Part shown: positions 12,646 to 23,559 of the stretch, piece by piece | How the letters are laid out: the number at the start of each line of letters is the position of its first letter | Position numbering within the stretch: the stretch's first letter is position 1 | From: Amborella trichopoda | Lineage: Eukaryota > Streptophyta > Magnoliopsida > Amborellales > Amborellaceae | Length of the DNA stretch: 64,000 nt | Direction: 5' to 3' | Assembly (NCBI RefSeq): GCF_000471905.2 | Contig: NW_006494916.1 | Span: forward strand, 3,689,862-3,753,861 | The notes under the pieces: model-generated | Databases searched by the model: none | Told to the model about the DNA's origin: nothing | The model's input: only the letters and a program-made list of their open reading frames with translations | Made by a program: the position numbers and the translations under genes

Positions 12646-13036
12646 CTAATTGAATTGGCTTGTATTAAAGTCTAGAAAAATAAAGTTAATAAATCTTTTG
12701 TTACCATACTCTTCCGTGAGGTACTTGGTTTCGAGTAGATTCCAAAGTACTCTCGCCGTGCCAATGGAGGCATACATGACATAAATAGGGTCCGCTAAGG
12801 CATTTAGGATATGACCCTTACATATATAGTCATCCTCCATCCATCTCTTGAATGTTTGAGTTTGCTCGTCGGTAATCCGATGGTGGCAGCAGTGCAGGCA
12901 TTGAATCGATGACTATGTAAGCCACTTTGAGAGTGGCAGGCAAATAGATAACATTTTGCTGCCATCTCTTGAAGTTCAGCCCGTTGAAGTGTTCGAGTCC
13001 AATAAAGTTATGATTCATGACTTTCAAAGAAGTCAT
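12646..13036 (-). pseudogene. Copia gag N-terminal remnant
   Basis: Starts with MTSLKVMNHNFIGLEHFNGL and continues NFKRWQQNV, the usual L-x-G-x-N-F-x-x-W gag start. A second frame (12840-12646) continues with VLWNLLETKYLTEEYG. The first ATG is only about 40 bp inside the right LTR, as expected for a gag start. The 12131-12645 stretch between gag and integrase is decayed, with no clear protease or zinc knuckle. Confidence 0.75.
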
Positions 13037-13076
13037 AGCAATCTCCTTTCTTTCACAAGAAAATATTGTCTTGAAT

Positions 13077-13913
13077 TATTAGAAAAAATTGGGTGAATTG
13101 GCCGCAAAAAATGGTACAATTTGCAAAATTACATCTCGAACTCTTCTTGTTTTCGGGCTCGCAAGAGTGCTATCTTAATACGATATTTGGCCTCCTCCAA
13201 TAGATTATTCGATATACATAAGAAGGGCAATTCATCCTCGAGATACAAGAAAATAGAAAAGTCTTTTTCAATATTCCTCGACTCTATGAACCCGAGCTTG
13301 GAACCCACACAATAGACACCATAGTCTTGCTGTATTAGAGAGAGAAAGATACAAAATCGAGTAGAGAAAGAGTTAACCCACGACTTTGCTTGCTGGAATT
13401 GTAGAGAATGGTGTATTGAGAGATTAAAAAATTGTTCTAAGTATCCAAAATCGTATGGGTATGAGGGCCTTTGTTATAGAGCACCAAGAAGCTACCCATT
13501 TAGTGCTGTGGTGGTTACATGCACCACCCAACAGCTACAAGTTACATGAGTCATATGCCCTTGATGGCTGCTGTTATAAGCCTCGATGCGAAGTGCGAAG
13601 TGCGAAGTGCAAAGTGCGTCATCAAGCACCCTTGCACCCACGCCCACGCCCTCGCACTCGCACAAGCGTGTGCAGGTGTGCGTCGCACATTTCGCGTGCT
13701 CTGCACATGCATCTTCTCTCTCCCTTATACTTAGAGTATATTGCATGGGAATACGTGATCTTAAATACAATTCAACAAACTCTATCCTCTTCAATGTGGG
13801 ACTCAAACCCACTTCTTTCTCTCTCTACAAAATAATTTTAAGAAAGTACAATAAAACAAAAGTGGTTGGTTTGAAATACACTTAATCATTTTTTCAAACC
13901 AAAAATACTAACA
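13077..13913 (-). repeat. 5' LTR of the first Copia element (complete, 837 bp)
   Basis: Begins on the - strand with TGTTAGTATTTTTGG at 13913 and ends at CTAATA (13077). It includes the common plant LTR word caatgtgggact on the + strand near 13790. A tandem gcgaagt(gc) run lies at 13586-13618, followed by a CG/CA-rich stretch (13640-13700). Apparent open frames on both strands here (13455-13885) are LTR sequence, not genes. Confidence 0.8.
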
Positions 13914-14544
13914 AAATCCCCAAATATCCATTCTGCCTCCTTGTCCTTTGCTGCTCATTGCTCCACAATTGCTTCTCTGGTTTGCCCCAAATCGCCATTA
14001 CCCTCACTCGAAGTTCTTCGAATCTTCTAGGGAGAGAGCTAGAATCCCCTATTTGCTTCTAGGGAAGTGCATCTCCTACACCTTTTCTCTCCGTGCCTCT
14101 CAAACCCCCTGTGACGCCATTATCCTATTTAAACACAACAACAGGGATCTTTCCCTAAGCCCTTTTTTGTTGCGACCCAGTGACCAATAAGCTCCTTGGG
14201 CACTACTTGGATGGTGGTGGCATGAACCCTAGCTTCCAAAAGCTTCTTCAAGTCCATTAGAAGCTCCATGGCATGATTACTTTTCCTTAACATCTTTGAT
14301 GTCTCTCTTCAACTGCCTCCCTCTCTCTAAACTCAATATGTCTCTCCCTCCCCGTTTCTCCCCCTTTGTCTCTCTATTAAACTCCCTCTCTCCCTCTCTC
14401 TAAACTCTAACGTACAATCTCTCTCTAAATGGAGTGTCTCTGCCTCTGTTTCCTCCCACTCTCACTCTGTTTTTCTAGAGATAGGGGGTGGGAGGGGGCG
14501 AATAAAGAGGCATCATTAGTGTACATCATTTTTGATGTACTTAT
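13914..14544. other. Interior of the hAT-like element, unassigned
   Basis: CT-rich sequence (14290-14460) with a short frame at 13948-14190 that has no recognisable motif. No transposase or other conserved protein was seen. Confidence 0.4.
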
Positions 14545-16560
14545 GTCCCTTACACGAATAAGGAGAGAGCCAGTGACAACTCGGTTCTGCTGGTACTCAG
14601 GACACTAACAGACCAAAGTTGGACAACCTGGGAAGAGTGTTGTCGTACCAAGGAAGCACCTCACAATTGTAGCCCTGCGCTAGCGGCTTCAGAATAGCAC
14701 CAGACTACCGTCGTTGTATTCAAAACGTCAAAAAAACCCATAGGACCAAATTTGGGCTCAATCGGACCACCCAAAAGGGATATGCACCTAAACTGCCTTA
14801 AATCAGGTAGGTTTTACACTATTGTTGTGAGGCTTCACTAAACCAGTCCCCAAGCATGGAGACTGGGACGTCACATATAGAGAGGGACTTCAAAGACCCA
14901 CAGGACCTTTGACTCGAACCAAAAAACACTCAAACTTAGACGCATTCTAGATCACGGTAACCCCGTCATTTTGATCTAGGGACCATAACGCGACTCAGAG
15001 TCAAAAATTTTCTAGAAAGAAGGTGACCACAAAACAAGAAAAGTCAGGGTTTTAAGAAGACATCTCGAACCTCGTGAACCACAGCTCAAGATCCGCGCAT
15101 CGGATTATCACGAAACCGAGTTCAATGCAACCACCTCGCGAAGAGCTGCAAACTGGTATAATTGTTGTACTTGATCCAAGGTCCGATAAGTATAAATCCT
15201 AAGGTTACAAGAAAAACAGGTCCGTTCGGTCACTGGAATCCCTTTTTCCGGTGACCTCCCAAATTAGGAAATGCCTCAATTGAAGACCAAAACGAACTAA
15301 ACTTGGTGCAAAACGACTGCGGCAGTCTCCTCTTTCATCTACAAGCAAAACAAAGACTCAAAGCATCACAGATCGATTGACATTAGTGATCAAAGTTCAC
15401 AAATCTGGCCGGACACCTACCCCATGGAAAAAGGCAGCCTCAGCACCATTAAAGGGCATCAAAATGCTCAGAAACGAACATGCACTGAGGATATAATGAC
15501 AAATCTCCTGAACCATCGATACAAGTTTTTGGAAAAGCTTTCAAGATCTGGCAATGACGGAAGGATCCTCAAGCAAGGATGGTTTCGCCATTAGCATAAA
15601 AGGTTTTAGGGGCGTTTTGATCATTGTACCTAATTTCAAGATTTTATTCTAATTTTTGTAATTGTAATTAGGCTTAGTTTTTTGGCATTCACCCATGTTT
15701 AGTGAGTTCTCTATATAAACGAGCTTAAGTCATTTGTAAAAAGGCGGATTATTCATCGCTAAAATAGAGGCATAACGCTTGTTTCCACTCATCTTTTTAT
15801 TCTAAACCTTTAATCCGCCGAGAGGAGAGCGAAAACTTTCGTAGAGAAAATACCCCCGAGTGCGTGGTCCCATTCCCTCTCAAAGAGGGAGAATACCCCG
15901 GAGTGCACGAACTCATTCTCTTTCTTTCCTAAGTCAGGCCACATCCTGAGCCCTCTCTCTTCTCCTCTACATGCCATCTGCCCTACGCAGCAACCCGCGT
16001 CCACGACAAACACGTCCGCAACAGACGCACAGTCCCAAGTGAATCCACGGATTCCAACCCTCTGGTCTTGCGCACCCTTCCACCAGCCAGTCAACTACTT
16101 TGAGGGATAATCGAACCCCCATCGACATTGCAAGCATGAGAGAGAGAGAGAGAGAGAATAGATTGTTTGAAAGCCTAAAGAGAGTCCATGTCTTAACCAC
16201 GCTGGCAAACAGCCGGAGACTTCGTGATTGTTCTAAGAGAGCGAATCGCCCGGGTGTGTCCCCCCCGAACCCCAAACGGCGAGGTAAACGTTCGAACATA
16301 CCCTTGCCGTAAAAATGTCTCTCGTTATTGGTTCCTATCCAGGCACATGAGAGCCCATGCACGTACACCCATAGGTGCCCAGTACGTACGGATCCCCACG
16401 GTTGTTTGAGAGAGGTCTCCCCCTTGCACGTGCACCCCCCTCCACGTGAGGACCGAAGCGAAACGAGGCCCCGACCAGTCATAAGACGAGAGCCATTGAG
16501 TAGGGCTAAGAAAGAGAGATCATAGAGAGAAACCATTGGGAGAGAGGGAACCTAGAGAGA
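14545..16560 (+). repeat. GC-richer LTR-like block (possible solo LTR)
   Basis: This stretch is clearly less AT-rich than its surroundings. It contains a promoter-like arrangement on the + strand: ctatataaac (TATA box) at 15711-15720, about 1.15 kb after the block begins, followed by a transcribed-leader-like segment. That layout suggests the U3-R-U5 of a large LTR, with no internal domain and no second copy in the window, so a solo LTR is the simplest reading. Ends and target duplication could not be fixed. A long - strand open frame (16536-15967) inside it shows no protein family. Confidence 0.35.
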
Positions 16561-16809
16561 GCGAGAGCGAGAGAGAGAGGAGGATATCTAGAAAGAGAAG
16601 AATCTAGAGACAGAAAATTCTAGTGTTGGGTACGGGTATGGGTACGGGTCACGGGTCCAAAATATCCATCGGGTCTAGGTACAAGTACTGTTAATTTGGA
16701 TCTGTCGGGTCCGGGTCCGGGTCCAGGTTTATATAGTCTCTTTTAGGTTCGTGTCTGGGGCCAGTTGGACCCGACCTATACCTGACCCGTTGTCACCCCT
16801 AGGGGAGAA

Positions 16810-18192
16810 TGCCATATCTTAATATTAAAGCACAACATGCTATGTGCAGTACATGGCATTTAGCAGCGTTGTCCCCGTAGCCTTGGTAAATAATTGGTCA
16901 TCTTTAGGGATATAATTGTTGGTATTGCGACCGTTTAAGTGCTAATGATCCCATACAAATACTTTCCTACTTCCTGTCTCTCCCTGTGCCAGTCACACCA
17001 CAAATATGTCTTTCGTCATCCTCCTCAACAGCTAAAACCCTAACTACATGTGGTTCATCTTCCTCCTCAACAGAAAAAAACTATAAACCACCAAAGGCAA
17101 GAACTCATAGTTGGTTTGTTACTCCATATTTCTATCTCCAACACATCCAAGGCCTTTGATTCGGGGGTACGTATTAGTATTGTACATTACAAATAAAATT
17201 CCCAACACCTTAATTCCTATATTGATTCCAAGAGGTGTAATTAATCTTTTTCCTTAATTTTTTATTGTTTATGGTTGAATTGATATTTGTTAATGAGAAT
17301 TAGGGTTTTAATTTAGTTGTTTCAATCTTTCATTGGATTTTTTTTTTTTCTCTTTATGTATTGATTATGTACGCTATTTTTATTTTTTATAATTTATTAT
17401 GTTGTAAAAATGTTCTATGATTGATGAATTAAATTTTTTGACCAATATTTCAAAGAGGCTAATATCATATCAATGAATGATTTGATATTATTTATGTGGT
17501 TCCTTGATTTTGATTTTGTTATGTCATGGTCATGCACTTTTATACATGTTTTCTCCTTTTTTCTTTGAGGGCTAGTGGTTTTTCATTTATGACAATATTG
17601 TATTCTACGTTTTTTTTTATAGGAAATTACTTGCATCTATTTGGAAAAAAAAAATCTAAAACTAAGAATTATGTTTATAAAACAAATTAATTTTACATTT
17701 TACATTTTATATTTTAAATTTTAAAAATTAGAAAAATTAAATTTTCTTTAGTTTTAATGTTGAAAATTAGAAATTAAGAATCAATTTTGACTAAAGTTTT
17801 TGAATAAAGTTAAGCTATTTTGAATAAACATTTGATTATTAAACAACGTTGGAATTAAGTTTTTCTATCCAAATATTTAGATATTCTAAATCTGAAAAAT
17901 AAAAAATTAAGGTTTACCTAATTTCAAGATATTAAAATTTTTACTTTTTAAAAATGCTGTAGATAAATCCAAAAGTCCCCAATTAAGTTTTGTTAAGATT
18001 TCAGATAAAATAGAAGCTAAAACTCTTTCAAGAATGTAGTTTGAAAATGCAATATTTATCCAAAGGATTCGATTACATTCTTCTAGATAAATAAATTTAC
18101 ACTTTAATTTCAAAAGAAAGCAATTTCCTATTCATTTAGCATTTGCAATGATTGTCAACAAACCACAAGGACAAACAATATATAACATAGAT
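16810..18192. other. Intergenic AT-rich sequence, nothing recognised
   Basis: Between the hAT-like element and the next MITE. A short - strand frame at 18113-17907 has no convincing motif. No RNA gene or repeat partner noticed. Confidence 0.45.
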
Positions 18193-18207
18193 ATATATTT
18201 GGGGTAA

Positions 18208-19236
18208 GCTTTCTATTCTACCCCTATAACATAAAACTTAGGGAAAATATCTCCATATCCCCCATTTTTAAGTTTTATTCATAGATAAACCCAAAGTTTC
18301 AGAAGATATCTTCTAACCCCCTGACAACTTTGAACTTATTTTTTAACCTAAACAAATGTGAGAAAGCCATGCTCTTTCTAAACCTAATCATTTATCTCTC
18401 TTCACTTATATACCCCAAATTTATCTCTTTCTCTATCTTCTTACGTCTCTTACTCTCTCTCCTCCCATATTTTTTCAAACATCTCTTTTTCCTTATGTAT
18501 TTTTTCAAACACCTATCTCTCTCCTCCCGATATTCTCTCTCCTCCATAAAGCCTTTATCTTTCGCTAGAAGTTTGGGGGATGGCTTTTAGAAAAAGTGTG
18601 TCTTTTAAGATTTGTTTGGCCTAAAAAAACAGGTTTAAATTAGCTCAGGGGATTAGAAGATATAAAATCTATAAATTTTATGCCCCAAGATATCTTTTAA
18701 AACCTTAGGCCTATTGTGAAATGAAACTTAAAAATATGGGATATGGAGATATTTTCCCTAAAGCTTATATACTTCCCCTTATCCAACCGTCTATTCTGAA
18801 TGGTGGGCTAAGATTGCCCCAATCAAAATGTCACGTCTTTATACTATTTTATTTTAAATTTTTCTTATATAAACTATTTTGACACTAAATTTTAGATGTC
18901 TAATCCTTTACTAAAATCGCACTAGTGAAAAATATTAAAAAAAATATTTTCAATAAAATAAAATGACCAAAATACCCCTAAAAATTTTAACGGGTATTTT
19001 GGTCATTATATTTTATTAAAAAATTATTTTTAATATTTTTTATGCGCCCCAATGAAAAGATGGCACGTACCAAATTTCATATTCATACAATATGTATAAT
19101 AAAACTAAAAATAAAATACTTTGAGACGTCAGATCTAAGATCAAACGGTGAGTGGCTCTCTTCATCAAAATTGGACAGCTAGATGGTAGGGGAAACATAG
19201 ATCTCTATGCTATAGGGGAAGTATAGAAGCCTTTCC
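18208..19236 (+). mobile_element. MITE family 2, copy 1 (interrupted by another MITE)
   Basis: Outer element with ends resembling ggtaagctttctatt...ccc and gaagtatagaagcctttccc. Internal landmarks are ccgtctattctgaatgg, cactagtgaaaaatatt, then a central hairpin (aaaatacccctaaaa / gggtattttggtcatt) and gatctaagatcaaacggtga. A second copy in inverse orientation lies at 28157-28650 without the interruption. Removal of 18241-18758 restores the order seen in that copy. Confidence 0.7.
18241..18758. mobile_element. TA-flanked MITE nested in MITE family 2
   Basis: Inverted ends gggaaaatatctccatatcc / ggatatggagatattttccc (18241 and 18758), with arm similarity continuing for over 100 bp. TA dinucleotides lie on both sides (18239-18240, 18759-18760), pointing to the Tc1/mariner (Stowaway-like) group. 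The 28157-28650 copy shows the pre-insertion site. No coding capacity. Confidence 0.7.
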
Positions 19237-19540
19237 CATATATTTGCCTGAAGATGTCTTAGTTATGGACAACTATATATAACATAGCATTTTCGAGAGG
19301 AATATCTATGAGAAATATAAAATTACTTACAAGAAAAAAAAATAACAGATAAGAGGATACCGTGCAAAAGATATCATCTACACAAAAGTATTTTATTAAA
19401 TTGTAAGCTTATTACCAGTATCTGCAAAATCGGCCAATCTAATTGCTATCCGGCCGATTAGATCGGAACCGGCCTGTTCCGGTTTTGGTGATCAACCGAT
19501 TTTTTAAAGTTTAAATAAATTATTACTTCAAACTTTTAAA

Positions 19541-19602
19541 TGGTGCAATGGTTATCGTGGGCGACTTCAGTTAATAGAACCGCAGTTCGAATCCCGCTGT
19601 CT
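19541..19602 (+). ncRNA. tRNA-like sequence with pol III A and B boxes
   Basis: tggtgcaatgg (19541-19551) fits the A-box and gttcgaatccc (19585-19595) fits the B-box, 33 nt apart as in a tRNA. The T-arm ccgcagttcgaatcccgc is intact. The acceptor stem does not pair, so it is not a functional tRNA. It may be the head of a tRNA-derived SINE or a tRNA pseudogene lodged in the hAT element. Confidence 0.45.
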
Positions 19603-19640
19603 TCTTTTGAAACATTGCGTGGTTCATTTAAAAATGGAAA

Positions 19641-20155
19641 AGCTTATATAGAGCCGAGGCTCTAAACAATCAAATTGGAGCCTACCATAAAAATTTCATA
19701 AGAAGAAGTTGTTTTGATGCCCAAATATTCTCAAATTGATAATCTTAACATCAAGATGCATAGACATTTAAAAATGAGAAAAGTTTATATAGAGTCGAGG
19801 CTCTAAACAATCAAATTGGAGCCTACCATAAAAATTCCATTAGAAGTTGTTTTGATGCCCAAATATTTTCAAATTAATCATCTTAACATCAAGATGCATG
19901 GACATGAGAAAAAAATGGATTTCCAGTTTTGAAAATAGTGTAGTTTGTAATGCATTTTTGGACCGTCAATTTTCAAGATTTTCAAGTTTTCATAGATACG
20001 TCGATCTACACTATTTTTTAAACTTTAAACTCTATAAATAAAGATGAAAATATATTTTAATGCTATCACAAAAATTTTCAGTATTGAAACCACAATTCTC
20101 AACTTTATTTGAATATAGGCGATTGTTTAGAGCCTAGGCTCTATATAAACCGCAC
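19641..20155 (+). repeat. Family-3 MITE with internal tandem duplication
   Basis: The left end aagcttatatagagccgagg pairs inversely with the right end cctaggctctatataaacc. The first about 125 bp (19641-19765) is repeated at 19780-19915 with a few differences, giving a period near 138 bp. Overall layout resembles family 1 (a short catc-type palindrome near the left, similar gaaaatat tract on the right). The related copy is at 31213-31790. Confidence 0.65.
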
Positions 20156-20926
20156 CCTTTAAAAATTATTACGTTCATTAAAAATTCTTACATTAGTAAG
20201 AAGTTCAGGGGTGGTTCATCTTTTTAAACATGGTGTGGTTCATTTAAAAATTCTTATTGGTAAGAAGTTCAGGTTCATTTTAAGTTTTTAACAATTCTAA
20301 GAATTCTTATATTGGTAAGAAGTTAGAAAAAAAATTTGCCCACATGAATCGAGCTTGAAAATTCTTGTAAAGAAATAATTTGTTATTTAACCCACTAACC
20401 AATGTACCATATATTATTTAGTTGTCTATTAGATCTATTAACCAATATGTCATTTATTACGTATTTATAAAAAGAATTATCTATATTGAATATAACTTAA
20501 TTTTTTCATTTTTTTTTTTAAAAAGAGTTGGTCAAGTTGATTTTTTAACACTATTATAATATTATTTACATTATGGTAAAGATTAAAAAATTGTGGTCAT
20601 TGATACTCACTTTTATATTTTTCCATCTTTTTCAGAAAATTTTAAAAATACTCATAGGCACAAATCAATCCGTTAAAAACTATTTTTTCAATCATTTTCA
20701 ACTTCATTTGAGTGTGTTTTGTTTTAATCACATTTTTTTTATGTTTTTCATATTTTAGTAGATTTTTTGTATCTTTTTTATTTTTTTCAACATTTTTTTG
20801 ATCGTTCGAGACATGTCCGGTCAGAGCAGTTGAATCAGCCGATTTACCAGTTAGACCGGTTAAATCGCTTCCGGGCCCATGTCCAGTTAACCGCTCCGTT
20901 TCGATTTTGCGAACACTGCTTCTTAC

Positions 20927-21629
20927 CCACTCTTTACTAGTTGCGCTTTATATATGCGACTACTATCTCCAATCAAATTTATTTATCACTCATTCCCTTT
21001 AGTCTCTCTTGCATTATTATTATATTTAAAATATTTATGTTCATATAGAAAGTGCCTTTGGCCTTTACAAGAACATGATAATTATACTTATATTCATATA
21101 AGAAAAATTAATAGTCTGTGTGTATGTTGTATGTACTGGGGTGTGTATATGTGAGTACTCATTTTTTCTCAATATTATCTTCATTAAATGCATATTTCCC
21201 TGAAATATGTATAATATACTAACTATTTTCCCTTTTCTATTGCAAAAAATGGAGGGAGCATCATCATAAATACAATATATCAATATTTCAACAAATTTTT
21301 GAAGATCAAATAAGCATTTATTTGTTGTGTAGCCTTGTCCATGTTAGCCATCAACGGACATACAAAGAAGCTAGCCAAAAATGATTCATAAAATTATTAT
21401 TCTTGGACAAAAAGGTATTTCAAGATTCTTAATTTTACTTTCCTAAATAAAAGTTTGAATTTCCTAATTACCCAATATTTAAAGGTTGAAGAAATATTTA
21501 CGGCCATATTCAATGAAGATATCACACTTTTCATACTTGACTTGAGGAAGGATTTATATACAAGACAAGAAAATGCAAGATTGAATATCACTCTATTTCC
21601 ATATATACTGGTGGAAAATAAGTATGACA
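20927..21629. other. Intergenic sequence
   Basis: Short frames at 20954-21154, 21065-21283 and 21455-21796 were inspected. None shows a recognisable domain, and the last runs into the foldback element that starts at 21639. No gene called. Confidence 0.4.
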
Positions 21630-21638
21630 TAAAATCAT

Positions 21639-22069
21639 GGGAAAGTTTCGTACAGAACTCTAATTCTTCATATTATTTCATGGTAGACCATCTTTCCATT
21701 TTTCTTTCAAGCTGGATAAGGAAATCGATGAGGATTTCATCGTACCCCCTCATCTCTTATCTCCCACTTTTATTGACTTTTGACCATAAAAATTAGCCCC
21801 AATAAATATTTTTATACTATTTCATCCCAAAAAGTTTTTTAACCATCTTTTTCCTTTTGTACCTATCAAAAAAGTTTTTGGGTTGCAATGGTATAAAAAG
21901 ATTTGTTGTGGCTAATTTTTATGATAAAAATTCAATAAAAATAGAGATAAGAGATGAGTGGGTATTGCGAAATCTTTAACGGTTTTCTTACTCCTCTTCA
22001 AAAAAAAAAAGGAATAAAGGTCTACCATGAAATAGTATGAGGAATTACGGTTCTATATGAAACTTTCCC
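21639..22069. mobile_element. Mutator-like foldback MITE, 431 bp
   Basis: Nearly the whole element is two inverted arms of about 195 bp: it begins gggaaagtttcgtacagaac and ends with gaaactttccc. Flanking 9-mers taaaatcat (21630-21638) and tataatcat (22070-22078) match at 8 of 9 bases. No coding capacity; a transcript would fold into a long hairpin. Confidence 0.8.
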
Positions 22070-22276
22070 TATAATCATCCATATAGAAACAAACCAATGA
22101 GCAAAAAAAAAAGGAATTATAATTTTATAGACTTTCGCATTTTCTCTAGGCATAAAAATGAAGCTTTATACACAAGTACAAATCTATAATATATACAATA
22201 TATAGCTATATTTTTGCATCACATTGTATTATGTTTTATTTAGAGAACTTATATCTTCCACGGAAAAAGTTTAAAT

Positions 22277-22638
22277 AAGCTTGCAACCTTAAAATGTAGA
22301 TTTAAAGATACACCTAAAAAATCCATCATAAAAGGTTGTTTGGATGTTGGAAAACTCTCTATTTGATCATCTTGACATCGAGATGCATGAATATCAAAAG
22401 AAAAAAAGATTTTGAGTCAATGTATCTTGCATTATATTATCTGGACCGTCTATTTTCAAGATTTTCATGTGTTTATAGACTACTTGAGTTGAATCATTTT
22501 TAGAGTTTAAAGTTTTATAATTAGAGATGAAAAGAGATTTTCGAGTCGTCGTCCTAAAAAAAATTTATATCAAGAATTACATTTATGATAAAATTTAGAG
22601 GTACGCTTTAATTGGATTGTTTAAAGGTTGCAATCTTA
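22277..22638 (+). repeat. Family-1 MITE, copy C
   Basis: Same landmarks as copy A: gcttgcaaccttaaaatgta at the left, gatcatcttgacatcgagat, ggaccgtctattttcaagat, tttagagtttaaag, and taaaggttgcaatctta at the right. Confidence 0.7.
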
Positions 22639-22951
22639 TCTTATACAAATGTAATGGCCATCACAAATATTAAAGAATTTTCATCCAAGGCAATTTCTGC
22701 TAAAAGGAAGATATACCTAATGAATGAAAGGTGCGTCATATCCCTATTTTTTTATCTATCATAAATTAATTTAATATTATTTCATTGTCTAATTAAAATT
22801 AGCTCATATTTCAAAATAAATGAAATCATTCGAGTAGCATTATGGGGAGAACTAGGAAATGAAAACCTTAACCATTCTCTAATTCAAAAGCCCATCATTG
22901 TTGTGTATATAAAAATTTAAGAATATAGAGGAGGTAACCATTGTTAATTAA

Positions 22952-23508
22952 AAACAAATTATAAAAATATCTATTTTTTTAGATTATTAAAAATAAATCT
23001 CAAAATTTTCAAAACCTCATCCATATACTTTTTCACCGCACTTTTTTTAACTAAAATACCTTTTATAGAAGTGTTAGGTCCACACACGGTTAAATCAGAC
23101 CTCGTGGATGGTGTACAAGTTGTTGGTGTGTGTTAGGTCCATACACGGTTAACTCAGACCTCGTGGACGGTGTACAAGTTGTTGGTGTGAAGCTTAAGTC
23201 TTAATGGTTCCATTAGGACTGTGAAAATGGGATACTTACATAACCGTGATCGTCACCTTGATTATCAGGAATCTCACACCTTACATAACCTTCACGGTTT
23301 AATTAGAACCGTGATAGTTGAATAACCCATTAAGACGCTTTTAATACACTTTTAGTTGATGCCATCAGGACTTTAAGACTACCATAAAAAATATTTTTGT
23401 CAAAAAATATAAACAATGGTGAAAGGGGTATGATGAAGTTTTGAAAATTTTGGGATTTATTTTTAATAATCTGAAGAAAAAAAAAAGAGGATATTTTTGA
23501 TAATTTCC
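22952..23508. mobile_element. Mutator-like foldback element, 557 bp
   Basis: Arms of about 110-140 bp pair (ataaatctcaaaattttcaa on the left with the inverse of gaaaattttgggatttattt on the right). Ends aaacaaattat / gataatttcc resemble those of the 1728-3029 element. Flanking 9-mers gttaattaa (22943-22951) and gttacttaa (23509-23517) match at 8 of 9. The interior holds a tandem 59-bp duplication. Confidence 0.75.
23071..23188 (+). repeat. Tandem duplication, two copies of a 59-bp unit
   Basis: The unit starts gtgttaggtccacacacggt and contains cagacctcgtgga and gtgtacaagttgttggtgtg. The two copies differ at only about three bases, much less than the arms of the host element differ, so the duplication is recent relative to it. 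Confidence 0.8.
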
Positions 23509-23559
23509 GTTACTTAAATTCAATAAATGGACAATAACCAATAAAGAAAATTATGTACA

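Larger units (their letters stand above)
9478..13913 (-). mobile_element. Copia LTR retrotransposon, degenerate, with 3'-side deletion
   Basis: Direct repeats at 9478-10055 and 13077-13913 are the LTRs. The - strand order gag, integrase, reverse transcriptase/RNase H is that of Ty1/Copia. The perfect 5-bp target duplication aaatc sits at 9473-9477 and 13914-13918. LTR ends are TGTTAG...CTAATA on the - strand. The downstream (left) LTR lacks about 260 bp of its 5' part: the RNase H region runs straight into LTR sequence near 10055-10075, so RNase H, the polypurine tract and part of U3 were deleted. The coding region is full of stops and frameshifts. No standard tRNA-iMet primer site was seen next to the right LTR. 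Confidence 0.85.
9158..16801. mobile_element. hAT-like DNA transposon, 7.6 kb, with nested insertions
   Basis: Left end taggggtggcaatggacccg and right end gacccgttgtcacccc(ta) form terminal inverted repeats. They are flanked by a perfect 8-bp duplication, ggggagaa, at 9150-9157 and 16802-16809, the hAT signature. Both subterminal regions (9160-9330 and 16620-16800) are rich in gggtccgggt-type motifs on opposite strands, typical of this kind of element. Its interior has been invaded by a Copia retrotransposon (9478-13913) and contains a GC-richer LTR-like block (about 14545-16560). I see no hAT transposase, so the element looks non-autonomous or gutted. Confidence 0.75.
19416..20918. mobile_element. 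hAT-family element, 1.5 kb, non-autonomous
   Basis: Ends cagtatctgcaaaatcgg and cgattttgcgaacactg are inverted repeats. Flanking 8-mers cttattac (19408-19415) and cttcttac (20919-20926) differ at one base. Subterminal regions are rich in ccggt / accgg motifs. The same family occurs at 51314-51811 and starts again at 63671. A family-3 repeat with an internal duplication (19641-20155) sits inside it. Confidence 0.75.

Noticed and set aside
13455-13885. Overlapping open frames on both strands (up to 126 codons)
   Set aside because: They fall inside the right LTR of the first Copia element and include its gcgaagtgc tandem run.
15967-16536. 189-codon - strand open frame
   Set aside because: Lies in a GC-rich LTR-like block where stops are rarer by chance; no domain, and overlapping + strand frames are equally open.
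21455-21796. 113-codon + strand frame
   Set aside because: Its second half is the arm of the Mutator-like foldback element; the first half has no recognisable motif.
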